Below, one piece after another: positions 1 to 6,776 of a stretch of 35,480 nt of DNA (positions within the stretch are counted from its first letter, which is position 1; every line of letters starts with the position of its first letter). A program made the translations under genes and the position numbers. The DNA lies in assembly GCA_964219345.1 (NCBI GenBank), contig CAXPPN010000006.1, positions 1 through 35,480 on the forward strand. Reading direction: 5' to 3'. This DNA is from UBA3537 sp964219345. GTDB taxonomy: Bacteria > Bacteroidota > Bacteroidia > Flavobacteriales > Flavobacteriaceae. The notes beneath the pieces were generated by a model, which was not told the origin of the DNA, made no database searches, and saw only the letters and a program-made list of their open reading frames with translations.

Positions 1-128
1 TCACCATTTGAAAGTGCTTTAAAATCTTCTACACTACCATGGCGCGCAAGGTCAAAAATTGAGTCTTGAGCACACAAAACTTGAGTGATTAATAAAAGGA
101 ATAATATTATTTTACTTCGATGCTGCAT
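1..128 (-). CDS. Ankyrin-repeat protein, secreted (N-terminal part only)
   Basis: Only the first 42 codons are in the window; the gene continues past the left edge. The ATG at 128-126 opens a reading frame with a short basic start, a hydrophobic stretch (IILFLLLITQVLCA) and a likely signal peptidase site before QDS. The mature protein begins SIFDLARHGSVEDFKAL, which resembles the first helix pair of an ankyrin repeat (FDxARxGxVExxKxL). The start lies 22 bases inside the end of the upstream OB-fold gene, so the two are probably co-transcribed and translationally coupled. Ankyrin proteins bind partner proteins; with a signal peptide this one would act in the periplasm or at the outer membrane. 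The ankyrin call rests on one partial repeat. Confidence 0.65.
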   Translation of the reverse strand, partial: MQHRSKIILFLLLITQVLCAQDSIFDLARHGSVEDFKALSNG

Positions 129-490
129 TGATCCAACTTAACTTGTTCTAATAACTCATCAAAACCGATACATCGGCCTTTAACTTTTAAGTTGGTGTTC
201 AATACATTTTTGGGGAGTTCTTTTTCAAAATTACAGTAAATTTTGTCATCTAGTGTTAAATAATTCATATTAATTTCAGTGACAACACCCTCCACAAGAA
301 TAGTTTTATCAAGAAATTTAGCCGCAGCAGTTCCTTCATTTACTTTAAATTCTTTCAAAAACTCATCAGAAAATAAAACAAATTCAACTTTTTCATTGCT
401 AATATTTCTATGGGGTTTCTGAGTATAAATGTAAATGGAGGCAACTACAATAACTATAAATGAAAAGATAAATCCGGTTTTGTTTTTCAT
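107..490 (-). CDS. Membrane-anchored OB-fold (tRNA_anti-like) protein
   Basis: A protein of 127 residues when started at the ATG at 490-488. An upstream in-frame ATG at 544 would add 18 residues, but MKNKTGFIFSFIVIVV gives a normal signal anchor, so the inner start is preferred. After the N-terminal transmembrane segment (about residues 5-23) comes a domain whose pattern (F..DE..AAAKFLDKTILVEGVV..I, then LTLDD, then LKVKGRCIGFDELL) resembles the tRNA_anti-like OB-fold family of small Bacteroidota envelope proteins. The molecular function of that family is not established. It is transcribed away from the haem c lipoprotein and YceI genes and overlaps the start of the ankyrin gene by 22 bases. 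A role with those envelope neighbours is inference. Confidence 0.7.
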   Translation of the reverse strand: MKNKTGFIFSFIVIVVASIYIYTQKPHRNISNEKVEFVLFSDEFLKEFKVNEGTAAAKFLDKTILVEGVVTEINMNYLTLDDKIYCNFEKELPKNVLNTNLKVKGRCIGFDELLEQVKLDQCSIEVK

Positions 491-564
491 AAAAATTATA
501 ATTAATACTATGTTAATATAGCATGATTTGTGCAAAAACTCCATGAATTAGAAAAAAAATAAAT

Positions 565-572
565 TAAATTTG
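565..572 (+). promoter_or_regulatory. -7 promoter box of the haem c lipoprotein/YceI pair
   Basis: TAAATTTG matches the Bacteroidota -7 element TAnnTTTG exactly and lies 19 bases before the ATG at 592, giving a short leader. At the expected 19-nt spacing upstream there is no TTG, so only the -7 half is supported. Confidence 0.5.
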
Positions 573-591
573 GAAGAAATTAACCCTTTTA

Positions 592-960
592 ATGATGAAA
601 AAATTTTGTTGTTTTCTTGTAATTACTTCTTTTATCTTGTTTACAAGCTGTGAAAACAGTAGCGAAAGTGATCTTATTGAACAACCACCGCTAACAGAAA
701 ATATTACCTATACTGAGCACATTAAACCGATTATAGATGCGAACTGTGTTACTTGTCACTCAAACCCTGCAGTAGGTGGTGCATCTGTGCCGATGACCAA
801 TTTCGAAGAGGTTAAACTTGTTTTTGAAAATACTGATGCCTTAGATCGAATGAACCGTCAACCAGGTGAAGCTGGATTTATGCCAAAGTATGGTACGAGA
901 TTACCACAAGTCAGTATTGATTTGGTAGAACAATGGATGAATGAAGGCTATTTAGAATGA
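592..960 (+). CDS. Small c-type cytochrome lipoprotein
   Basis: A 122-residue protein. The N-terminus is a lipoprotein signal (basic MMKK, hydrophobic stretch, lipobox LFTSC with Cys20), so the mature protein should be lipid-anchored facing the periplasm. One haem c attachment motif, CVTCH (Cys52, Cys55, His56), is preceded by HIKPIID, as in the IxPIxxxxCxxCH domains of cytochrome c families. Met97 (GFMPKYG) is a possible second axial ligand. The C-terminal IDLVEQWMNEGY also matches this family. It would carry electrons or bind small ligands in the envelope; the partner is unknown. Its stop overlaps the start of the YceI gene (ATGA at 957-960), which indicates translational coupling. A second ATG at 595 is an equally possible start. 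Confidence 0.8.
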   Translation: MMKKFCCFLVITSFILFTSCENSSESDLIEQPPLTENITYTEHIKPIIDANCVTCHSNPAVGGASVPMTNFEEVKLVFENTDALDRMNRQPGEAGFMPKYGTRLPQVSIDLVEQWMNEGYLE

Positions 961-1496
961 AATATGTAGTTCTATTTTTTATTTGTTGTATCAGTCTAGC
1001 AAATAGTCAAGAAAAATATTGGACACGTTCTGGAACACTAACTTTTGAAGCTTCTATGCCTGCTTTTGAAGAAGTTAAGGCTACTAATGAAAATGTTACG
1101 GCGATAATAAATACAACTGATGGAACTTTTGCAGTTTTGGCTTTAGTTAAAGGATTTCGTTTTAAAAATGCACTAATGGAGGAGCATTTTAATGAAAGTT
1201 ATATTGAAAGCAATCGCTATCCAAAAGCAATTTTTAAAGGGCAATTATTGAATTTTGATGTTGAAAATTTAGATAAAAAATATATTCTTTCAGGGAGCTT
1301 AGAAATGCATGGAAAGAGTACATCTGTCTCTGTTGAAACTTATATAATAAAAGAGGGTAATATGATGAAATTCAACGGCATTTTTGATGTAAATGCAAAT
1401 GATTTTGCAATAGATATTCCAAAAATTGTTCGTAACAAAGTCAGTGATACAGTGACTATTTCTTTCGATTTTCAACTCATAAAAAAAGGCGACTAA
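957..1496 (+). CDS. YceI-family periplasmic protein
   Basis: A 179-residue protein with a signal peptide (MKYVVLFFICCISLANSQ, cleavage near residue 17) followed by a YceI-like lipocalin-type beta-barrel. Visible family features are the opening W.RSGTLTFEAS strand, the NRYPKAIFKGQL motif (the NxxYPxIxF element), LSGSLEMHGKS and the closing strands ending VTISFDFQL. YceI proteins bind long isoprenoid or amphiphilic molecules; several are linked to quinone or stress functions. The ligand here cannot be told. Its ATG overlaps the stop of the cytochrome gene, so the two proteins are likely made in fixed ratio and may work together, which would suit a quinone/electron carrier role (inference). The stop codon lies in the loop of the following terminator hairpin. 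Confidence 0.85.
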   Translation: MKYVVLFFICCISLANSQEKYWTRSGTLTFEASMPAFEEVKATNENVTAIINTTDGTFAVLALVKGFRFKNALMEEHFNESYIESNRYPKAIFKGQLLNFDVENLDKKYILSGSLEMHGKSTSVSVETYIIKEGNMMKFNGIFDVNANDFAIDIPKIVRNKVSDTVTISFDFQLIKKGD

Positions 1497-1513
1497 AACG
1501 TCGCCTATTTTTT
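1481..1513. terminator. Bidirectional terminator between the YceI gene and carB
   Basis: A perfect 7-bp stem, AGGCGAC (1487-1493) and GTCGCCT (1500-1506), encloses the 6-base loop TAAAAC. A run of A precedes it and a run of T follows, so it can act for both converging units. The TAA in the loop is the stop codon of the YceI gene. Confidence 0.85.
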
Positions 1514-1515
1514 AA

Positions 1516-4368
1516 TTATTTACTCAAATACATTTTGCGTCTTGCATACAAGTCATAGAATTCATCGTCTTTTAGACTGTCTATAAATAAGATGCTTTCT
1601 CCAGTACTTTTCATTTCTGGTCCCAATTGTTTATTCACATTTGGAAACTTATTGAATGAAAACACTGGTTGCTTGATGGCATAGCCATCTAAATGTGGTT
1701 TAAAGTCAAAATCAGTAACTTTTTTATCGCCAAGCATCACTTTAGTGGCATAATTCACATAAGGTTCTCCGTATGCTTTTGCAATAAAAGGTACTGTTCT
1801 AGATGCTCTTGGATTAGCTTCTATGATATATACTTTATCATTTTTAACAGCAAACTGGATATTGATTAGACCAACAGTATTTAAAGCAAGTGCAATTTTC
1901 TTTGTATGATCTTTAATTTGTTGCATCACCAAATCTCCTAAATTGAATGGTGGAAGTGTTGCATTACTATCACCAGAATGGATTCCACAAGGCTCTATGT
2001 GCTCCATAATACCGATGATGTGTACATTTTCTCCATCGCAAATCGCATCGGCTTCCGCTTCAATGGCACCATCTAAATAATGATCTAAAAGCAATTTATT
2101 ATTTGGGATTTTACGGAGTAAATCTATAACATGATCTTCAAGCTCTTGCTTGTTGATGACAATTTTCATGCCTTGCCCACCAAGAACATAAGATGGTCTT
2201 ACTAGTATTGGAAAATCAAGCTTATCAGCTACTTTTAGGGCTTCATCAGCAGTTTCGGCAGTATCAAATTCAGGGTAAGGAATATTATTTTCTTTTAATA
2301 AGGTAGAAAATGAACCACGATCTTCGGCTAAATCTAAAGATTGGTAGCTTGTTCCAATGACTTTGATACCATATCGATCTAATTTTTCAGCCAACTTAAG
2401 AGCAGTTTGTCCACCTAACTGAACAATAACACCTTCTGGTTTTTCATGTTGAATGATATCATAAATATGTTCCCAAAAAACTGGTTCAAAATACAATTTA
2501 TCAGCAGTATCAAAATCTGTTGATACTGTTTCTGGATTACAATTAATCATAATCGTTTCGTAACCACATTCTGCAGCGGCCAATACCCCATGTACGCAAC
2601 AATAATCAAACTCTATACCTTGTCCAATTCTATTTGGACCAGATCCTAAAACAATGATTTTCTTTTTTTCTGTAACAATACTTTCATTGTCAGTTTTTGT
2701 CACCCCCTCTTTTGTAGTCATTTGACTTTCAAAAGTTGAATAATAATAGGGGGTTTTAGCTTCAAACTCTGCGGCACAGGTATCAACTAGTTTATATACT
2801 CTGTTGATATTGAATTCTTTACGTTTTTTGTAAACCTGACTTTCAAAACAATCGAGCATATGTGCAATTTGTCGATCACCATAACCTTTTTGTTTTGCTT
2901 CTAGTAAAAGTTCTTCAGTAATAGTGTCAATAGAATAGTTTGAAATTTCTTTTTCAAGGAAATACAGTTCTTCATATTGTTTTAAGAACCACATATCAAT
3001 TTTGGTAATTTCATGGATTCTAGATAAAGGAATACCAATTTGAATGGCGTCATAAATAACGAATACACGATCCCAGCTTGCATGTTTGAGTTTACTAATA
3101 ATCTGCTCGTAATCAGAGTAGCTTTTTCCATCGGCACCTAATCCATTTCGCTTAATTTCAAGGGATTGTGTGGCTTTGTGCAATGCTTCTTGGAAGGACC
3201 GCCCAATACCCATCACTTCCCCTACGGCTTTCATTTGTAGGCCTAACTCGCGATCACTACCTTCAAATTTATCAAAATTCCAACGTGGTATTTTTACAAT
3301 GACATAATCTAGAGTCGGCTCAAATAATGCCGAAGTTGATTTTGTAATTTGATTTTGGAGTTCATCCAGAGAATAACCAATAGCAAGTTTTGCTGCTATT
3401 TTTGCAATAGGATAACCCGTAGCTTTACTGGCTAGTGCAGAGGAGCGCGAAACTCTTGGATTAATTTCAATAGCAATAATATCTTCTTTTTCATCTGGAC
3501 TTACTGCAAATTGAACATTACAACCACCTGAAAAATCGCCAATACTACGCATCATATGAATTGCCATATCACGCATTTTTTGGTAAGTAGTATCGCTTAA
3601 GGTCATTGCTGGAGCAACAGTTATTGAATCTCCAGTGTGGATCCCCATTGGATCCATGTTTTCGATAGAACAGATAATAACAACGTTGTCATTTTCATCT
3701 CTTAAAAGCTCCAATTCATACTCTTTCCAACCCATCATCGCCTTATCGATCATAACCTCATGAATTGGTGAAATTTCCAATCCTCGTTTCAATAATTCAT
3801 CAAAATCTTCTTCTTTATAGACTATTGATGCTCCTGCCCCACCAAGCGTAAATGAAGCTCTAATCACTAATGGAAAACCAAATTCTTGTGCAATTTCTTT
3901 ACCCTTTAAATAGGAGTTTGCAGTGGCTTGTGGTGCCATAGGAACACCTATTTTGAGCATAAGCTCACGAAATTTCTCTCTATCCTCAGTAATATTAATG
4001 GCGTCAATATCAACTCCAATAATTTCCACACCAAAATCTTCCCAAATGCCTTTTTCGTCGGCTTCAATACAAAGGTTTAGAGCAGTTTGTCCCCCCATTG
4101 TTGGCAAAACAGCATCAATTTGAGGATGTTCTTTAAGGACTTTAATTATTGATTTTGTATTGAGAGGCAACAAATATACATGATCGGCCATAGAGGGATC
4201 TGTCATAATTGTTGCAGGGTTTGAATTGATAAGAATGGTTTCAATTCCGTCCTCTCTAAGAGAGCGAAGTGCTTGAGAACCAGAATAATCAAATTCACAT
4301 GCTTGACCAATAATAATAGGTCCTGAACCGATAATGAGTATGGATTTTAAATCTTTTCGTTTTGGCAT
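1516..4368 (-). CDS. carB: Carbamoyl-phosphate synthase large subunit, short form
   Basis: A 950-residue enzyme that makes carbamoyl phosphate from bicarbonate, ammonia (from glutamine via CarA) and two ATP, feeding pyrimidine and arginine synthesis in the cytoplasm. Both ATP-grasp halves are present. The first opens with ILIIGSGPIIIGQACEFDYSG and contains GGQTALNL, FTLGGAGASIV and INPRVSRSSALASKATG. The second opens near residue 570 with IIVLGSGPNRIGQGIEFDY and contains VQLGGQTALKLAE, LVRPSYVLGGQGM and EANPRASRTVPFIAKA. The chain ends 30-odd residues after LGPEMKSTGE, where the Escherichia coli protein (1073 residues) continues into the methylglyoxal-synthase-like allosteric domain; that domain is absent. 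The two halves are joined by an unusually polar segment. carA is not in this window. A terminator separates it from the upstream rpmH; I saw no clear promoter of its own. Confidence 0.97.
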   Translation of the reverse strand: MPKRKDLKSILIIGSGPIIIGQACEFDYSGSQALRSLREDGIETILINSNPATIMTDPSMADHVYLLPLNTKSIIKVLKEHPQIDAVLPTMGGQTALNLCIEADEKGIWEDFGVEIIGVDIDAINITEDREKFRELMLKIGVPMAPQATANSYLKGKEIAQEFGFPLVIRASFTLGGAGASIVYKEEDFDELLKRGLEISPIHEVMIDKAMMGWKEYELELLRDENDNVVIICSIENMDPMGIHTGDSITVAPAMTLSDTTYQKMRDMAIHMMRSIGDFSGGCNVQFAVSPDEKEDIIAIEINPRVSRSSALASKATGYPIAKIAAKLAIGYSLDELQNQITKSTSALFEPTLDYVIVKIPRWNFDKFEGSDRELGLQMKAVGEVMGIGRSFQEALHKATQSLEIKRNGLGADGKSYSDYEQIISKLKHASWDRVFVIYDAIQIGIPLSRIHEITKIDMWFLKQYEELYFLEKEISNYSIDTITEELLLEAKQKGYGDRQIAHMLDCFESQVYKKRKEFNINRVYKLVDTCAAEFEAKTPYYYSTFESQMTTKEGVTKTDNESIVTEKKKIIVLGSGPNRIGQGIEFDYCCVHGVLAAAECGYETIMINCNPETVSTDFDTADKLYFEPVFWEHIYDIIQHEKPEGVIVQLGGQTALKLAEKLDRYGIKVIGTSYQSLDLAEDRGSFSTLLKENNIPYPEFDTAETADEALKVADKLDFPILVRPSYVLGGQGMKIVINKQELEDHVIDLLRKIPNNKLLLDHYLDGAIEAEADAICDGENVHIIGIMEHIEPCGIHSGDSNATLPPFNLGDLVMQQIKDHTKKIALALNTVGLINIQFAVKNDKVYIIEANPRASRTVPFIAKAYGEPYVNYATKVMLGDKKVTDFDFKPHLDGYAIKQPVFSFNKFPNVNKQLGPEMKSTGESILFIDSLKDDEFYDLYARRKMYLSK

Positions 4369-4424
4369 TTTATTAGAGTTGAATAGGTATTAATTTTGTT
4401 CAAAAATAAACAACGTTTAGATAC

Positions 4425-4455
4425 AAAAAAAGGCGTTACGACTAGTAACACCTTT
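4425..4455 (-). terminator. Terminator downstream of rpmH
   Basis: Arms 4429-4439 and 4445-4455 form an 11-bp stem around a 5-base loop. In the leftward transcript the only non-Watson-Crick pair is a G-U; read rightward the same position is a mismatch. Seven A on this strand (4425-4431) give the U tract for the leftward transcript. Confidence 0.8.
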
Positions 4456-4479
4456 AAATATATTAACAATTGTTAATCA

Positions 4480-4638
4480 TTATTTTTTATGACGTATTTC
4501 AGATGAAACACTCAGTTTTTTTCTTCCTTTGGCTCTTCTTCTAGAAAGTACTTTTCTACCATTAGCAGAAGCCATTCTTTCTCTAAAGCCGTGCTTGTTT
4601 TTTCTTTTTCTTTTAGATGGTTGAAATGTTCTTTTCAT
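4480..4638 (-). CDS. rpmH: 50S ribosomal protein L34
   Basis: A 52-residue, very basic protein beginning MKRTFQPSKRKRKNKHGFR, then RMASANGRKVLSRRRAKGRKKL and ending EIRHKK. This matches L34 over its whole length; the C-terminal extension after RKKLSV is of the kind seen in Bacteroidota. L34 is a late-assembling component of the large subunit lying against 23S rRNA. In many bacteria rpmH precedes rnpA near dnaA; here it stands alone as a single-gene unit, with its own promoter (4713-4743) and terminator (4425-4455), upstream of carB. The leader between the inferred start site and the ATG is about 70 bases and contains a small AAACC/GGTTT stem just before the start region. Confidence 0.97.
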   Translation of the reverse strand: MKRTFQPSKRKRKNKHGFRERMASANGRKVLSRRRAKGRKKLSVSSEIRHKK

Positions 4639-4712
4639 GTTATCTTAACTTGTTAAACCTTTTACGGTTTATATTTTTTAAAAAATTTATAAGCTTTCAA
4701 AAAAGCGCCGTG

Positions 4713-4743
4713 CAAATATACAAAGACTTTTTACTATCACAAA
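4713..4743 (-). promoter_or_regulatory. Promoter of rpmH
   Basis: Read leftward: TTTG (4743-4740), exactly 19 bases, then TATATTTG (4720-4713). This is the full Bacteroidota -33/-7 arrangement TTTG-N19-TAnnTTTG, about 75 bases before the rpmH start. Confidence 0.8.
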
Positions 4744-4776
4744 CGCAATTTTAAAATATTTTTATTTTGTTTTTAT

Positions 4777-4784
4777 TACATTTG
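4777..4784 (+). promoter_or_regulatory. -7 promoter box of the TPR-like membrane protein gene
   Basis: TACATTTG matches TAnnTTTG and lies 22 bases before the ATG at 4807. No TTG is found at the expected -33 position. It is back to back with the rpmH promoter. Confidence 0.5.
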
Positions 4785-4806
4785 TGCTCCTGTTTAAACT
4801 AAAAAT

Positions 4807-5370
4807 ATGTTCAATAAAAATTTTAAAATCGTTCTTTTTATTCTAGCAATTGCCTATGCTATTTATCAGTTTACCGAATCTTACATTGGAAATGGTATCA
4901 TGTTTATTTTTGTTGGTCTAATTTTTTTATTTCTATATTTTAAAAATGAATTCATTTTATTGGCATTTTTAAAACTTAGAAAACAAGATTTTGAAGGAAC
5001 AGAGCGTTGGTTGAGTAAAATAAGAAATCCAAAAACAGCTTTAACCCAAAAACAACAAGGTTACTACAATTTCCTTAAAGGTATTATGGTATCTCAAACC
5101 AATATGACCGCTGCAGAAAAGTTCTTCAAAAATGCGGTAAGTTTAGGTCTTTCTATGGATCATGATATGGCCATGGCAAAGTTGAATTTAGCAGGGATTG
5201 CTTTTACAAAACGTCGAAAACAAGAAGCACAGAGATTACTTAAAGAAGCACAAACACTCGATAAAAGAGATATGCTTTCAGAACAAATCAAAATGATGAA
5301 ACAGCAAATGAAGAAAGCTTCTATTCCAAATCAACACTACGGACAAATGCGTGGTGGGAGAAGACACTAG
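4807..5370 (+). CDS. Membrane-anchored TPR-like protein
   Basis: A 187-residue protein. Two hydrophobic segments at about residues 6-24 and 29-47 form a helical hairpin in the inner membrane. The rest is soluble and helical, with pairs resembling tetratricopeptide repeats: KQQGYYNFLKGIMV..AEKFFKNAVSLGL and AMAKLNLAGIAFTKRRKQEAQRLLKEAQTL. The tail is polar (QMRGGRRH). TPR domains hold other proteins; no specific partner is visible. It stands as a single gene between rpmH (divergent) and the lytic transglycosylase (convergent, 15 bases apart). Confidence 0.75.
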   Translation: MFNKNFKIVLFILAIAYAIYQFTESYIGNGIMFIFVGLIFLFLYFKNEFILLAFLKLRKQDFEGTERWLSKIRNPKTALTQKQQGYYNFLKGIMVSQTNMTAAEKFFKNAVSLGLSMDHDMAMAKLNLAGIAFTKRRKQEAQRLLKEAQTLDKRDMLSEQIKMMKQQMKKASIPNQHYGQMRGGRRH

Positions 5371-5385
5371 TTCAAAAGTCCTGAA

Positions 5386-6312
5386 TTATTTTTGGCTATA
5401 GTATTTTGGGTTTGGCAACTCAATTGTATATTTTTTCCTCGATTTATTGTTTAAAAATTCTTCTCTAAGCCAAGGATTATGCAATTTTAATTGTTTATAA
5501 TTAATACCGAAATCTTTACTAAATTTCACAAAATCTGATACAGCAGTATCAATTTTAATTTCAAAAGTGGGCGCATAAGTATATAAATCTTTGTCTTCAA
5601 AATTGAACCCATATTTTTTGGGGTGGGTCATAATTTCTTTTAAAGCAACGATTCTAAAAAGATAACGCCCAGTTTCTTCGCCAAGTAACAAATCATAATA
5701 ATCTGAAACTGACTGACGCTCAAGTTCAGAAGAAATTCGACTCATTCCTGCGTTGTATGAAGCTGCAGCTAGTGTCCATGTTCCAAATTTTTCTTTGGCT
5801 TTCAACAAATATTGACAGGCCACTTGCGTTGATAATTTTATGTTATAGCGTTCATCTACATTGCTATTGATTTCCAATCCATATTCTTTACCCGTCGATT
5901 TCATAATTTGCCAAAAGCCTTTGGCTCCGGCTGGAGATGTAACCTGTTGCAATCCACTTTCAATAAGTGCCAAATACTTAAAATCGTTTGGAATTCCATA
6001 GGATTCTAAAATGGGCTCTATTATAGGAAAAAATTTGTGTGCACGTTTGAACAATAATAAACCATTGGATTGCCAATAGGTATTGACGAGCAATTCACGA
6101 TCCAGACGTTCTTTTATATCAGGCATAAAAAGCGGTACTGATTCTTGTGAAAAATCAAGTCGCTCTGGAATAGGCAGAGCATATACATTGTAATCCATTG
6201 TAGATGGTAATGCATGATTCTTTTTTAAATTATCTGTTGAAAACGCAAGAGAAAAAATGCCTGCAATTACAATAAAAGTAACGATAATAAGTGGTCTTTT
6301 AAGAATATTCAT
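5386..6312 (-). CDS. Lytic transglycosylase (MltD-like SLT domain)
   Basis: A 308-residue protein with an N-terminal signal peptide or anchor (residues 6-25). The SLT domain (about 105-215) has the expected motifs: FKYLALIESG with the catalytic Glu118, AGAKGFWQIM (128-137), the ..V.ACQYL.. helix and AAASYNAGM (182-190). Such enzymes cleave the MurNAc-GlcNAc bond of peptidoglycan with formation of 1,6-anhydroMurNAc and act in the periplasm in wall turnover or insertion of envelope machines. The C-terminal 60 residues (FVKFSKDFGINYKQLKLHNPWL) look like one degenerate LysM-type module, fewer than in Escherichia coli MltD. It is transcribed alone; a pair of 13-base direct repeats lies in its upstream region. 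Confidence 0.92.
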   Translation of the reverse strand: MNILKRPLIIVTFIVIAGIFSLAFSTDNLKKNHALPSTMDYNVYALPIPERLDFSQESVPLFMPDIKERLDRELLVNTYWQSNGLLLFKRAHKFFPIIEPILESYGIPNDFKYLALIESGLQQVTSPAGAKGFWQIMKSTGKEYGLEINSNVDERYNIKLSTQVACQYLLKAKEKFGTWTLAAASYNAGMSRISSELERQSVSDYYDLLLGEETGRYLFRIVALKEIMTHPKKYGFNFEDKDLYTYAPTFEIKIDTAVSDFVKFSKDFGINYKQLKLHNPWLREEFLNNKSRKKYTIELPNPKYYSQK

Positions 6313-6368
6313 GATTGTGTAGTTTATGGGATAGCAATTTAAAAAAAAATGATAAAATAATATAGTAA

Positions 6369-6405
6369 TACCTAAAAAATGAATGACCGTTTTACCTAAA
6401 AAATG
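6369..6405. repeat. Two 13-bp direct repeats in a divergent promoter region
   Basis: TACCTAAAAAATG occurs at 6369-6381 and again at 6393-6405, 24 bp apart start to start, in the gap between the divergent lytic transglycosylase and acetyltransferase genes. Spacing of just over two helical turns would suit a regulator binding twice on one face of the DNA. No known site is recognised. Confidence 0.6.
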
Positions 6406-6436
6406 TTAAAATTCAACCCAACAACAGTTTTTTTTG

Positions 6437-6444
6437 TAATTTTG
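6437..6444 (+). promoter_or_regulatory. -7 promoter box of the small acetyltransferase gene
   Basis: TAATTTTG matches TAnnTTTG and lies 35 bases before the ATG at 6480. No TTG is seen 19 bases upstream. Confidence 0.45.
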
Positions 6445-6479
6445 CTAAAAATAATCCCAAATAACTAAAATTCTTAGAA

Positions 6480-6776
6480 ATGCTTAAGGCTACAGATCTC
6501 ATCGACAATCCTTTTTTACGCCAATATCAAGTTAAAGTTGGTTCAGAAATGGCTATCATTGAATACGCACAACAAGAACGAAAAATTTTCTTAACCAAGC
6601 TAAATATTCCAGAATCTCTTGAATCTAACGAGTTTATTGAAGAATTTTTAAAAATTGTTCTCGAAGATATCAGTGAAAAAAATATTAGTGTTGTACCTAC
6701 GAGCCCCCCTATTGCAAAGTTTATTAAGAGAAATAGACGTTACAAAAAAATGCTTCCTGTAGGAATAAGAATTTAG
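6480..6776 (+). CDS. Small GNAT-family N-acetyltransferase (YjdJ type)
   Basis: A 98-residue protein. The sequence GSEMAIIEYAQQERKIFLTKLNIPESL, followed by two helices and ISVVPTSPPIAKFIKRNRRYKKML, fits the minimal single-domain acetyltransferases related to YjdJ, where the conserved V.P.CP....Y..... segment is seen. Here the usual Cys of that segment is replaced (VVPTSPPIAKFI). Family members bind acetyl-CoA, but substrates are mostly unknown. It has its own -7 box. Its stop overlaps that of mtaB: the four bases TTAG at 6773-6776 serve both convergent genes, and no hairpin terminator is visible between them. Confidence 0.75.
   Translation: MLKATDLIDNPFLRQYQVKVGSEMAIIEYAQQERKIFLTKLNIPESLESNEFIEEFLKIVLEDISEKNISVVPTSPPIAKFIKRNRRYKKMLPVGIRI

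Noticed and set aside
3923..4123. 66-codon rightward open frame within carB
   Set aside because: It is antisense to a strongly conserved part of carB, has no promoter or start context, and its composition is that expected of a shadow frame. The same applies to similar frames inside purL, fadN, fadA, fadE and the exporter.
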